A DNA stretch of 64,000 nucleotides from Aggregatimonas sangjinii (GTDB lineage: Bacteria > Bacteroidota > Bacteroidia > Flavobacteriales > Flavobacteriaceae): NCBI RefSeq assembly GCF_005943945.1, contig NZ_CP040710.1, forward strand, positions 569,001 to 633,000. The letters run 5' to 3'. The notes beneath the pieces were generated by a model. It was not told where the DNA came from, made no database searches, and worked only from the letters and a program-made list of their open reading frames with translations. Positions 15,547 to 24,612 of the stretch are shown here, piece by piece; position 1 is the stretch's first letter; every line of letters begins with the position of its first letter. A program made the translations under genes and the position numbers.

Positions 15547-17874
15547 ATGCGCGGATTGTGGTTTTCATTATGTTCTCTTGTTGGCACATTGGTATGCGCT
15601 CAAAACACCTACGATATTTCCGGAAACATTACCGATGATCAAAACCAACTTGTTTCCATTGGGGACGCCCTATTGTTTCCTATTGCAAATGATACGCTCG
15701 TAGCCTATACTTCCATAATCGATGGGGCTTTCTTGATGCCGAATATTCCTGAAGGCAGTTATCGTTTGCGGGTCTCTTGTTTGGGCTTCGAAGATGTCGA
15801 GCAGAATTTGGTAGTAACGGGAAATTTGGTTGTATCCATCCAACTTGTAGCGCATACCACTAATTTGGAAGCTGTTGAGGTGGTCGCTGCAAGACCAGTG
15901 ACCACCAATGAAAATGGAAATCTCAAAATAGATGTGACCAATCCCGTCTTTTCAGCCATTCCGGATCCCATGGAATTGCTATCGCGCTTACCCAATTTAC
16001 AGGTGAGTCCGGACTGGGCCTCGGTAACGATCTTGGGCAAGGGAACACCCTTGGTTTATCTAGGAAACCAGCGCATATCCATGGAAGAATTCAATGCTCT
16101 TACCGTAGATGATATTAGTACTATCGAAATCATAAGAAACCCATCTGCCAAATATGAGGCGAATGGAAGAGCGGTGCTATTGATAACGAGAAAATCCAAC
16201 CTATCGGAGGGGTTTCGACTGAACTTATCGGAGACTTTGTCCTTTAAGCGGAATTTCAATAATTACAGTAACATCAATGGTAGTTATCATTCCGGAAAAG
16301 TGACCTTAAAGGCCAATTTTGCCTATAATGACCTGTTGCAATGGGAAAGCCATCAATTCGAATTCGGGATACCGGATGCCGATATCTTTTCCGACTACCT
16401 CATTCTGGTCGATCGTAATGACAGAATAGAATTAAATGGGGGCGGGGGACTTTTTTATCAAATAAACGATACGGACTATTTTTCCGCGAATACCACCTTC
16501 CGATCACAGACCAATGATGTGATTATCGCTACAGATACTTTTTTGAGGCAAGGCAGCGAACAAGACGATATCCTAACGGAAACGAACAACCAGAACAACA
16601 AAAGATTTGGCAGCGCTAATCTGAACTACGCCAGAAAGTTGAATACCAAGACGAACGTCTTTGCAGGAATACAATACTCTTCCTATGAACAGCGCTTGGA
16701 TACTGAAATTGCTAACAACTATAATACTACTGCTTTCGACATTTCCCAATTGCGAGAACAACGCTACCGTATCAATGTACTGACATACCGCATGGATTTT
16801 GATAAAAAACTCACAAATGATTTGAAGTGGGAATTTGGTGCCAATAATAGCATTGCCAGGGCAAACGCCCAGACCAATATCCAATTTCTTGAAACAGCCT
16901 CGAATCTCGAAATTGATTACGATTATTCCGAAAGCACCATTGCGGCATACACCACACTATCGGGAGAACTTGGTGAAAAAGTACAGTTCAACGGGGGTTT
17001 ACGGGTAGAAAACAATACGGTAAAAGGGGAGGAGGAAGCAGAGAATATACCATTGGTGAATCGACGAAGTACTAATTTATTTCCCAAAGCGAACCTTACG
17101 GTCGAACTCGATAGTACAAAGCATTTGACCTTCAATTATGGTAAAAGTATTGATCGACCCAATTATTCCAGTGCAAGTTCGATACAGATTTTTTTTAACC
17201 CTTTTTTGGAAGGTGAGGGGAATGTGAATTTGCTGCCAACGGTGACTGAGGATTTATCTGCGGTATTTCAATTTGGAAATAATTCCCTTTCAATAGAGTA
17301 CTTTAAACGTAAAAATCCTATTTACTACACAATAGGCTATACCATCGGGGAGGAAAGGGCCGTTTTTTCCCTTAAGAACCTCGAGCGGGAGTCTGGTCTC
17401 GATATCAATTTTAATTTTCCAATAACCAAGGGCATATGGACCTCTACAAATGCGGTTTCCTTGTCCAGAAGACGTATCCAAGATGCTACGGCCTCGGGAA
17501 AACCGGTTAAGCCCTATGTATATTTCTATACCGATCATCAATTTAAAATAGGAAAGGAAACAACGGTATCATTTGGGGCTTGGGGATTGACGAAACGTTC
17601 AGAAGGAATTTTTGAACGCAATGCAATGGTCGTATGGAATGCTGCACTAACCAAAACATTTTTTAAAAACTGGAATTGCGCTCTGCGATTCAATGATATC
17701 ACGAGGGCGATGAATTATGAGGAAAGCTATGCAATCAATGGGGTCGTTGCAGATGGTGTATACTTTGTCGATGCCCAAGAGGTTGCCCTTTCTATTAAGT
17801 ATACCTTTGGAAACAGTAAAGACCATGATTACAATAACAAAGAGGTCGACGAAAACCTGGATCGGATCAAATAG
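15547..17874 (+). CDS. TonB-dependent outer-membrane receptor with CarboxypepD-reg-like domain
   Basis: 775 residues. Signal peptide (LCSLVGTLVCAQ), a CarboxypepD_reg/CNA-B-like beta domain (residues about 20-105, ISGNITDDQNQLV), a plug domain (VFSAIPDPMELLSRLPNLQV, then GTPLVYLGNQR and IEIIRNPSAKYEANG), and a large beta-barrel of the OMP_b-brl_3 type ending VALSIKYTFG. It transports an unknown ligand across the outer membrane using TonB energy. No SusD partner follows, which argues against a standard polysaccharide locus. The preceding LuxR-type regulator is 80 bp away. Confidence 0.88.
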   Translation: MRGLWFSLCSLVGTLVCAQNTYDISGNITDDQNQLVSIGDALLFPIANDTLVAYTSIIDGAFLMPNIPEGSYRLRVSCLGFEDVEQNLVVTGNLVVSIQLVAHTTNLEAVEVVAARPVTTNENGNLKIDVTNPVFSAIPDPMELLSRLPNLQVSPDWASVTILGKGTPLVYLGNQRISMEEFNALTVDDISTIEIIRNPSAKYEANGRAVLLITRKSNLSEGFRLNLSETLSFKRNFNNYSNINGSYHSGKVTLKANFAYNDLLQWESHQFEFGIPDADIFSDYLILVDRNDRIELNGGGGLFYQINDTDYFSANTTFRSQTNDVIIATDTFLRQGSEQDDILTETNNQNNKRFGSANLNYARKLNTKTNVFAGIQYSSYEQRLDTEIANNYNTTAFDISQLREQRYRINVLTYRMDFDKKLTNDLKWEFGANNSIARANAQTNIQFLETASNLEIDYDYSESTIAAYTTLSGELGEKVQFNGGLRVENNTVKGEEEAENIPLVNRRSTNLFPKANLTVELDSTKHLTFNYGKSIDRPNYSSASSIQIFFNPFLEGEGNVNLLPTVTEDLSAVFQFGNNSLSIEYFKRKNPIYYTIGYTIGEERAVFSLKNLERESGLDINFNFPITKGIWTSTNAVSLSRRRIQDATASGKPVKPYVYFYTDHQFKIGKETTVSFGAWGLTKRSEGIFERNAMVVWNAALTKTFFKNWNCALRFNDITRAMNYEESYAINGVVADGVYFVDAQEVALSIKYTFGNSKDHDYNNKEVDENLDRIK

Positions 17875-17954
17875 TCGATAAGGTATGGTGGTTTTAACAC
17901 TTCCTTGTCATTTTGTTTAACGATTAATATTTAATTTTAAACAAAAATTTTATC

Positions 17955-18416
17955 ATGAGAAAATTATTCTTCGGTATAGTATTATTTAGTCTGTGTGTCT
18001 CAAGCCTAGAAGCGCAGGAAATCACGATGTTCCCAGGGTCATTCGGTTATGAATTCTATCAGGATAAGGACAAACTGACCTATAAGGAAATCAATAAGAT
18101 CATGAACGAGAGTACTGTTGCCGAAATGCACTGGCAGAAGTCCAAAAAACAATTGATCGGTGGTATGATCGCAGGTGCAGCTAATTTTGGTTCTGCTATC
18201 TGGTTTTTAGTCGAAGATCGCGATGGGAACAATGTAGTCGCGCCGGCCATAACCTTTTTGGGTACGGGACTTGTCAGCTCCATCTTCTATAAGTGCGCCA
18301 TGAAAAACAAGAAAAAGGCCATTTTGGAGTATAATGACGCGCTAGGAAGCAAAACCGGTTTTCGTTTGGAACCGACTAGCAATCAATACGGGGTAGGTCT
18401 TGCGTTGAAGTTTTAA
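17955..18416 (+). CDS. Secreted protein of unknown function
   Basis: 153 residues with an N-terminal signal peptide (LFFGIVLFSLCVSSLEAQ). Two hydrophobic stretches follow (GGMIAGAANFGSAIWFLV and ITFLGTGLVSSIFYKC). The C-terminus YGVGLALKF looks like a closing beta-strand. I do not recognise a named family. An A/T-rich leader (TTTAATTTTAAACAAAAA) precedes the ATG, as for well-translated flavobacterial genes. Confidence 0.7.
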   Translation: MRKLFFGIVLFSLCVSSLEAQEITMFPGSFGYEFYQDKDKLTYKEINKIMNESTVAEMHWQKSKKQLIGGMIAGAANFGSAIWFLVEDRDGNNVVAPAITFLGTGLVSSIFYKCAMKNKKKAILEYNDALGSKTGFRLEPTSNQYGVGLALKF

Positions 18417-18538
18417 GGCCCGAAGCGTAATTTCAGGTCTGCATAGGTAGTAGCAGAAGGATAAATGTTATTTTAGTCGGTGAGGTCGGGACAACGTCTT
18501 GGTCTATTCGAATTCAATAACATTTTTCTTTCGCCATC

Positions 18539-20041
18539 ATGAAATACTTCCCTTATTTCCTTTTTACATGTATTCCGATGCTCCTCATTGGCCAACAGGT
18601 TCAAAAGCTTGATGAGCTCTCCTCTGCCTACGCGAAACAATCGTTTCCGATGCTACAGGAGCTTTTAAGCATTCCGAACGATGCTTTTTTCCCAAAGGAC
18701 ATTGAAAAAAATATAAGTTGGTGCGAAAGCAACTTTAGGGCACGTGGTTTTACTTTAGAACGACTCGCTACCGAAACGGTTCCACTGCTGCTGGCCGAGC
18801 GAAAGCACCCAAAAGCAAAACAAACAGTGCTTATCTATTTACAATTGGATGGGCAACCCGTCGATAGTACACGATGGTTTCAAGGTAATCCGTATACACC
18901 CGTTCTCAAGGAAAAGGTTGCCGACGCATGGCAAGAATTGCCCTGGGATAATATTGCGGATTACGATGACGATTGGCGGGTTTTTGCACGATCGGCAAGT
19001 GACGCCAAGGGTCCGGTTGCCATGTTTTTGACAGCTTTGGACGCCATAGCGGCGGAGGGAATAGTCCCCAATTTCAATATAAAGGTCATTATGGACTTTG
19101 AGGAGGAATTGGGGTCTCCGCAATTACCCAAAGCCGTTTTGGAAAATCAGGAGGCCCTCAAGGCCGATATGCTCATTATCTTCGATGGCCCAAGACATAT
19201 AAGCAATAAGCCTACGCTTACCTTTGGGGCGCGGGGTATCGCTACCATAACCTTGACCACCTATGGCCCCGTGGTACCACAACATAGTGGACATTTCGGG
19301 AACTATGCCCCCAATCCAGCTTTGCGATTGGCTAAGCTTTTGGCCTCGATGAAAGATGAGGGTGGTCGCGTGACCATTCCCGGATTCTATGATGGTATTT
19401 CTATTGATACCGACACCGAGAAAATATTGAAATCGGTTCCCGATAACGAATCGGAAATCAAAAATCGTCTTCAAATTGCTGCCACTGACGAGGTGGGGCG
19501 CTATTATCAAGAAGCGATCCAATACCCTTCCTTGAATATTCGCGGCATGCAGTCGGGGTGGATCGACGAAAAAGTGCGGACGATTATCCCAGGCTGGGCA
19601 CGTGCGGAAATCGATGTGCGCTTGGTACTGGAGTCGGACCCAGAACGACTGATCAATCTCATCCGGGACCACATTGAAAACGAAGGCTATTTGGTTATCG
19701 ACCGCGAACCTACCAAGGAGGAAAGGTTGGCACATGCCAAAATCGCCTCTTTTACTTCTGAAATCTCCTACCAATCGTTTCGTACCGATTTCGATTCCGA
19801 GGTGGGAATCTGGTTAACGAACGCTCTTGAAAACGCCTTTGGCGAAGAACCCATTCGTATTCGAATGAGTGGGGGTTCCATTCCGATTTCTCCATTTGTG
19901 AACACACTGGGTATTCCTGCGGTTACCGTTCCCACCGTAAACCGCGACAACAATCAACATAGCCCTAATGAAAATCTTAGATTGGGAAATTATCGGGAAG
20001 GCATCAAAACCATGATCGCGATTTTAGGGGAGAAATTATAA
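18539..20041 (+). CDS. M20-family metallopeptidase (secreted dipeptidase-like)
   Basis: 500 residues with a short hydrophobic N-terminus (FPYFLFTCIPMLLIGQ), probably a signal peptide. M20 motifs visible are LQLDGQPVD (Asp104), ASDAKGPVAM, MDFEEELGS with the catalytic Glu pair, FGNYAPNP in the dimerisation region, and NNQHSPNE near the C-terminus. At the position of the first metal-ligand His (normally HxD) there is Gln102, so metal binding may differ. It probably hydrolyses dipeptides or acylated amino acids in the periplasm, with the substrate unknown. It is convergent with gldA. Confidence 0.85.
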   Translation: MKYFPYFLFTCIPMLLIGQQVQKLDELSSAYAKQSFPMLQELLSIPNDAFFPKDIEKNISWCESNFRARGFTLERLATETVPLLLAERKHPKAKQTVLIYLQLDGQPVDSTRWFQGNPYTPVLKEKVADAWQELPWDNIADYDDDWRVFARSASDAKGPVAMFLTALDAIAAEGIVPNFNIKVIMDFEEELGSPQLPKAVLENQEALKADMLIIFDGPRHISNKPTLTFGARGIATITLTTYGPVVPQHSGHFGNYAPNPALRLAKLLASMKDEGGRVTIPGFYDGISIDTDTEKILKSVPDNESEIKNRLQIAATDEVGRYYQEAIQYPSLNIRGMQSGWIDEKVRTIIPGWARAEIDVRLVLESDPERLINLIRDHIENEGYLVIDREPTKEERLAHAKIASFTSEISYQSFRTDFDSEVGIWLTNALENAFGEEPIRIRMSGGSIPISPFVNTLGIPAVTVPTVNRDNNQHSPNENLRLGNYREGIKTMIAILGEKL

Positions 20042-20150
20042 GCGTGTAAACAAGTGCGGTGTATGAATACTATTGAACCCAAGACAAGTTCGATTTTCAA
20101 ACAGTTTAGCCACTCTGCTTATTGGTTTACTAGATATTTTTAAATAGCAT

Positions 20151-20224
20151 CCCAAATATCCAAATATCCAAATATCCAAATATCCAAATATCCAAATAAC
20201 CGAATAACCGAATAACCAAATAAC
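20151..20224 (+). repeat. 8-bp tandem repeat array (CCAAATAT/CCGAATAA)
   Basis: About nine consecutive octamers, first CCAAATAT copies and then drifting to CCGAATAA and CCAAATAA. It lies in the intergenic region between the convergent M20 peptidase and gldA genes. The remaining bases of 20042-20293 hold no gene. Confidence 0.85.
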
Positions 20225-20293
20225 TGGATTGCCCCGAAACATTAGGGCATTGCATTACAAAACCCATGGGTTGTAAATCCATCGCGGTGAAGT

Positions 20294-21187
20294 CTATTGC
20301 GTGAGCTCTGAAAACAAACTCTCCAGATTTTTATTTTTACTGCTGAGCTGAAGCGTCTTCAATTGGTTATCGTGCGCAAAATCAAATACGCTGGAACGCA
20401 TGTCTTTCGAAGTATTGAAGGTAATTTCATAAACGAACCCCGCCACGTTTTTTACATGGGTCACGTGTGGTAATTTATATAAAAAAGCCTCCTCGACGCG
20501 ATAATCGAATTCCACTTCGATAATTTGTTCATCGGCCTCTCGCAGGTCCGCCAACTTTCTATCCGCCACCAAAATCCCTTTATTGATAATCAATACGCGA
20601 TCACAAACGGCCTCGACTTCTTTCATGATATGGGTAGACAGTAGTATTGTTTTCTCCTTCCCGATTTCCCGAATGAGTTTTCTGATTTCGAGCAACTGAT
20701 TCGGGTCGAGTCCTGTGGTCGGCTCGTCCAGAATCAATACTTCAGGATCGTGCAGTAACGCCGCAGCCAAACCTACCCGTTGGCGATACCCTTTCGAGAG
20801 CTGTCCGATTTTCTTATGCGCCTCGGGTGTGAGTCCGGTTTGTTCGATTACCTCCGGAATACGGGAGCGCTCCGTTTTGTACACATCGGCATTAAAGCCT
20901 AAGTATTCCTTCACGTACATGTCCAGATAAAGAGGATTATGTTCCGGTAAGTAGCCAATGCTTTTCTGTACGTTCTTGATATCGTTTCGTACATCAAAGG
21001 AATTGACATGGGCCTCTCCGACATCGGCTTGATGGTACGTGGTCAAAATTTTCATCATGGTCGATTTCCCCGCACCATTTGGACCTAAAAAACCTACGAT
21101 TTCACCTTTATGCAATGCAAAGGAGACATTATCGAGGGCTTTTTGGGTGCCAAAAGTTTTGGTAATGTTTTTGACGGTAATGGACAT
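20294..21187 (-). CDS. gldA: Gliding-motility-associated ABC transporter ATP-binding protein
   Basis: 297 residues with a Walker A GPNGAGKS, signature SKGYRQRVGL, Walker B VLILDEPTTGLDP and a switch His in STHIMKE. The opening MSITVKNITKTFGTQKALD and the length fit GldA, the ATPase that works with GldF and GldG in gliding and type IX secretion-linked motility of Bacteroidota. gldF and gldG are not adjacent here. A different ABC ATPase of the same subfamily cannot be fully excluded. gldB and gldC lie 24 kb away. Confidence 0.88.
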   Translation of the reverse strand: MSITVKNITKTFGTQKALDNVSFALHKGEIVGFLGPNGAGKSTMMKILTTYHQADVGEAHVNSFDVRNDIKNVQKSIGYLPEHNPLYLDMYVKEYLGFNADVYKTERSRIPEVIEQTGLTPEAHKKIGQLSKGYRQRVGLAAALLHDPEVLILDEPTTGLDPNQLLEIRKLIREIGKEKTILLSTHIMKEVEAVCDRVLIINKGILVADRKLADLREADEQIIEVEFDYRVEEAFLYKLPHVTHVKNVAGFVYEITFNTSKDMRSSVFDFAHDNQLKTLQLSSKNKNLESLFSELTQ

Positions 21188-21327
21188 GAAGATATATTTC
21201 CATCAAAAATAAACAATAAAGTACTTCTTCCAATACTTCGATATTCTCGAACAAGAGGACGTTTTGCAAATGGATTGGCAAAGAATTCTTGCAGTACTAC
21301 GGAAAACAAAAAAATAGGGATATAGAA

Positions 21328-21357
21328 TTTGATTATTCAATATTATTCTTACTTTAG
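21328..21357 (+). promoter_or_regulatory. Bacteroidota-type promoter of the aromatic operon leader
   Basis: A -33 element TTTG (21328-21331) and a -7 element TACTTTAG (21350-21357; consensus TAnnTTTG, one mismatch) are separated by 18 bp. The expected start, about 21363, would place the leader-peptide ATG at 21376 only some 13 nt into the transcript. Confidence 0.6.
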
Positions 21358-21375
21358 CCACTCGATAACAAAAAA

Positions 21376-21447
21376 ATGATAAAGCAATATTTCTGGAACC
21401 GTTTCTATTTTTACTTCTTTTTTAAGGGAAGCACGAGACTGTTGTAG
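21376..21447 (+). CDS. Phe/Tyr-rich attenuator leader peptide
   Basis: A 23-codon ORF reading MIKQYFWNRFYFYFFFKGS and then TRLL. Ten of the twelve residues from position 5 to 16 are aromatic (six Phe, three Tyr, one Trp). It lies directly upstream of a terminator hairpin and of the phenylalanine/tyrosine biosynthetic genes. Such leaders sense charged tRNA through ribosome stalling (established for the E. coli pheA and trp operons). The stop codon TAG at 21445-21447 follows, within five bases, the segment that can form an antiterminator, exactly where a terminating ribosome would mask it. Confidence 0.85.
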   Translation: MIKQYFWNRFYFYFFFKGSTRLL

Positions 21448-21502
21448 TATATTGAAATCAAAAATATAATATGGAAGTCTCGCAAAAAGCGGGACTTTTT
21501 TT
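21431..21502 (+). terminator. Attenuator: antiterminator segment plus Rho-independent terminator
   Basis: The terminator stem AGTCTCGC (21476-21483), loop AAAAA and GCGGGACT (21489-21496) are followed by seven T. The upstream segment CGAGACT (21434-21440), which overlaps the end of the leader-peptide ORF, is a perfect complement of AGTCTCG in the 5' arm of the terminator and can form a competing helix. A ribosome stalled at Phe/Tyr codons would leave CGAGACT free and prevent termination. A ribosome at the stop codon would cover it and allow termination. Confidence 0.85.
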
Positions 21503-21517
21503 GTTTTTATAATTCGT

Positions 21518-22366
21518 ATGCGATTAAAAGTAGCCATCCAGGGAATCAAAGGTTCGAACCATCATCAGGTGGCGCGGGAATACTTTGATGATGATACCGA
21601 ATTGCTCGAATGCATGTCATTCGATGCTTTGGTGGAAAGTCTATTGAACGGCACAGCCGACAAGGGCGTGATGGCGATCGAGAACTCCATTGCAGGTTCG
21701 ATCATTCCCAATTACAATTTGATCTATCACAATAAGTTGCATGTAATCGGGGAACACTACTTGCACATCAACCACAACCTGATGGTCCTCAAGGGAAGTG
21801 CTATCGCAGATCTTTCGGAGGTGCGGTCACATCCTATGGCCTTATTGCAATGCAAGGAGTTCTTTAGAAATTATCCGCAAATAAAATTGGTCGAAGACGC
21901 CGACACTGCTGAGCCGGCAAAGCGCATACAAGAGGAACAACTGGCCCATGTTGCGGCCATAGCCCCCCAAGTTGCGGCGGAGCTTTATGGGTTGGACATC
22001 GTAGCGCCCAACATACAGACGATACAAAATAACGCGACCCGCTTTATCATTGTACAAACAAAAAACAAGCTGGTCGCGCAGATGGACGAGAAGTTTTCGG
22101 AAGACGGGGTCAACAAGGCCTCCGTACGCTTTATAACAGACCATAAACGCGGTAGTTTGGCGGCCATGCTCAACGTTATGAGCGATTGCAATTTGAACTT
22201 GACGAAGATCCAGAGTCTTCCAATTATCGAAACACCTTGGAAATACGCCTTCTTTGTGGATATCACTTTTGAAGGTTTTGCCAATTTTGAAAAGGCGAAA
22301 TCATTGCTGAACATCATGTCGGAAGACTTTAAAGTGCTTGGGGAATATAAAAATGCCAGATTATGA
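21518..22366 (+). CDS. pheA: Prephenate dehydratase
   Basis: 282 residues. The N-terminal dehydratase domain opens KVAIQGIKGSNHHQVA, contains GVMAIENSIAGSI, and has the catalytic Thr-Arg-Phe in NNATRFIIV (about 168-176). A C-terminal ACT domain follows (VRFITDHKRGSLAAML, then NLNLTKIQSLP), which usually mediates feedback inhibition by phenylalanine. It converts prephenate to phenylpyruvate in the cytosol. There is no chorismate mutase domain here; that activity is fused to the DAHP synthase three genes downstream. First structural gene after the attenuator. Its stop overlaps the next start by 4 bp. Confidence 0.93.
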   Translation: MRLKVAIQGIKGSNHHQVAREYFDDDTELLECMSFDALVESLLNGTADKGVMAIENSIAGSIIPNYNLIYHNKLHVIGEHYLHINHNLMVLKGSAIADLSEVRSHPMALLQCKEFFRNYPQIKLVEDADTAEPAKRIQEEQLAHVAAIAPQVAAELYGLDIVAPNIQTIQNNATRFIIVQTKNKLVAQMDEKFSEDGVNKASVRFITDHKRGSLAAMLNVMSDCNLNLTKIQSLPIIETPWKYAFFVDITFEGFANFEKAKSLLNIMSEDFKVLGEYKNARL

Positions 22367-23514
22367 TACGTACGGCGGATAGGCTACATACGGTCGAGGA
22401 ATACTACTTTTCGAAAAAGCTGAGAGAGGTGCGCGGGCTTTTGGCCGATGGCAGGCCTATTATAAATATGGGTATCGGAAGTCCCGATCTGGCTCCGTCG
22501 ACCGCCATCATCGAAAGTATTCAAAATGCGGTTACCGATACGGGTGCACACCAATACCAGAGCTATCAGGGCCTACCGCAACTCCGACAGGCCATCGCTG
22601 ATTTCTACAGCTTAAGATTTGGCGTTACAGCCGACCCAAATACCGAAATATTACCGCTAATGGGTTCCAAGGAAGGCATCATGCACATCAGCATGGCTTT
22701 TTTGAACCAGGGTGATGTGGTATTGATTCCGAACCCGGGCTATCCCACCTATTCAGCGGTGACAAAATTGGTCGGTGCGGTCCCAAAATTTTACAATTTG
22801 TCTTCGGATAACGATTGGTTTCCCGATTTAGAGGCCTTACAGTTGAAGGACCTGTCCAAGGTGAAAATCATGTGGGTCGGTTATCCGCATATGCCAACGG
22901 GAGCCACTGCGGATGAAGCCCAGTTTGAGAGGTTGATTGCTTTCGCTGAAGAAAACGACATCCTTTTGGTCAACGACAACCCGTATAGTTTTGTACTGAA
23001 CGAGAGGCCGAAGAGTATTTTGGTGGTCCCCGGTGCCAAGAAAAATGTCTTGGAACTGAATTCCCTCAGCAAAACCTTTAATATGGCGGGATGGAGAGTG
23101 GGTATGGTCCTAGGTAGTTCAGAGCATATCAATGCCATATTGAAGGTGAAAAGCAATATGGATTCTGGAATGTTTTATGGTATTCAAAAGGGAGCCATCA
23201 CGGCACTAAAAAGTAGCCAACAATGGTTCGCCGATTTGAACAAAGTTTATTCCTCACGGAGGGAATTGATTTTTAAATTGGCGGACAAGTTGAATTGTAC
23301 CTATGACAAAAACGCGGTGGGATTGTTCGTTTGGGCAAAACTACCCGAAGGAAGTAAATCCGCGGAAGACGTCATTGATGAGGTGCTATATGATAAAAAT
23401 ATTTTTATCACACCGGGGACCATTTTTGGTAGTAACGGGGAAGGCTATATTCGCTTTTCGCTCTGCGTACCAGAGGAAAAAATCAAAGAGGCGATCGGAA
23501 GATTTGAGAAATAA
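22363..23514 (+). CDS. Class I/II aminotransferase (probably aromatic amino acid or prephenate aminotransferase)
   Basis: 383 residues with a PLP fold type I signature NSLSKTFNMAGWRVGM (Schiff-base Lys in SLSK). Also visible are GSPDLAPS, YQSYQGLPQLRQAI, PNPGYPTY and NDNPYS. The usual PNNPTG reads PHMPTG here. Position between prephenate dehydratase and prephenate dehydrogenase suggests it forms phenylalanine and tyrosine from their keto acids, or transaminates prephenate. It overlaps pheA by 4 bp, so translation is probably coupled. Confidence 0.88.
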   Translation: MIRTADRLHTVEEYYFSKKLREVRGLLADGRPIINMGIGSPDLAPSTAIIESIQNAVTDTGAHQYQSYQGLPQLRQAIADFYSLRFGVTADPNTEILPLMGSKEGIMHISMAFLNQGDVVLIPNPGYPTYSAVTKLVGAVPKFYNLSSDNDWFPDLEALQLKDLSKVKIMWVGYPHMPTGATADEAQFERLIAFAEENDILLVNDNPYSFVLNERPKSILVVPGAKKNVLELNSLSKTFNMAGWRVGMVLGSSEHINAILKVKSNMDSGMFYGIQKGAITALKSSQQWFADLNKVYSSRRELIFKLADKLNCTYDKNAVGLFVWAKLPEGSKSAEDVIDEVLYDKNIFITPGTIFGSNGEGYIRFSLCVPEEKIKEAIGRFEK

Positions 23515-23573
23515 GATCTAGCTGATAACAGGCTGGTATAGTTTCTAAGGTCTAATAGCTAACATATATTTAC

Positions 23574-24434
23574 ATGAACATATTCATTATCGGTATCGGA
23601 TTGATCGGCGGCTCTATGGCGAAGGACATCAAACGCCTGCGTCCCGATGCCAAGATTTACGGCATCGACACAAATTCTTCGCATGTAGAGGAGGCCTTGG
23701 CATTGCAAATCATCGACGCAAAGGCTGATTATGATGAGCTTTCCTCGGCAGACATGGTCATCGTAAGTATTCCGGTGGATGTGCTTTTGACAGAACTCCC
23801 TAGGATATTGGACGCGGTAAAAGACGATTGTGTAGTATTCGACGGTGGTTCTACCAAGAGTTTGATCTGTAAAACAGTTGAAAACCATCCGAAGAGGAGA
23901 AATTATTTGGCCTGTCACCCCATTGCCGGAACCGAGTTTTCTGGTCCATCGGCGGCAATAGAAAATCTGTACGATGGCAAGACAAACATTATTTGTGAGG
24001 TTGAAAAAACGGCATTTAAACTACAGGAAAAAACCTTGGAGCTATTTCAGCAAATGGGTATGCGTATTCGATACATGAATCCCGAAGCGCACGATAAGCA
24101 TATCGCTTATGTGTCGCATTTGTCACATATCAGTTCCTTTATGTTGGGAAAGACGGTTATCGAGAAAGAGAAAAACGAACGCGATATTTTTGACATGGCG
24201 GGAAGTGGTTTTGAAAGTACGGTGCGGTTGGCAAAAAGCTCCCCCGCGATGTGGACACCGATATTTGAACAGAACAAAGAGAACGTAATAGAAACCCTGG
24301 AGGAATATATCGGAAACCTCCAGGCCTTTAAAGAATTGTTGGTTGAGGATGACTATAAGGGTATCTATAAGGAAATGAACGACACGAACAAGATCAAAGG
24401 CATATTGAATGGTATTCCGTTGAATAAAAAGTAG
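23574..24434 (+). CDS. tyrA: Prephenate dehydrogenase
   Basis: 286 residues. An N-terminal NAD-binding Rossmann motif IIGIGLIGGSMA is followed by DGGSTK, the family segment ACHPIAGTEFSGP, and the dimerisation helices with HDKHIAYVSHLSHISSF. It oxidatively decarboxylates prephenate to 4-hydroxyphenylpyruvate. No ACT or chorismate mutase domain is fused. Third structural gene of the attenuated aromatic operon. Confidence 0.93.
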   Translation: MNIFIIGIGLIGGSMAKDIKRLRPDAKIYGIDTNSSHVEEALALQIIDAKADYDELSSADMVIVSIPVDVLLTELPRILDAVKDDCVVFDGGSTKSLICKTVENHPKRRNYLACHPIAGTEFSGPSAAIENLYDGKTNIICEVEKTAFKLQEKTLELFQQMGMRIRYMNPEAHDKHIAYVSHLSHISSFMLGKTVIEKEKNERDIFDMAGSGFESTVRLAKSSPAMWTPIFEQNKENVIETLEEYIGNLQAFKELLVEDDYKGIYKEMNDTNKIKGILNGIPLNKK

Positions 24435-24450
24435 TTTTTTGTAGACAAGA

Positions 24451-24471
24451 CCTGCCTGCCGGCAGGCGGGG
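24451..24471 (+). repeat. Dispersed CCTGCCTGCCGGCAGGC palindrome
   Basis: CCTGCCTGCCGGCAGGCGGG lies between tyrA and the DAHP synthase gene, flanked by GACAAG on both sides. Copies or variants also occur at 54073-54123 and 59577-59598. It yields the PACRQAG-type peptides often seen in flavobacterial ORFs. Confidence 0.75.
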
Positions 24472-24612
24472 ACAAGAGGCTTTTTTGGAGGATGCAAAAT
24501 GCGTAAAACTTCTCCTTTTTAGGGAAAAGTAAGGCTCTTGGTGCCGTGGAGCCGTTTCAAAAAAAATATACAATACGAACCGAAAATAAAAGCAAGAAAT
24601 AAATCAATTAAA

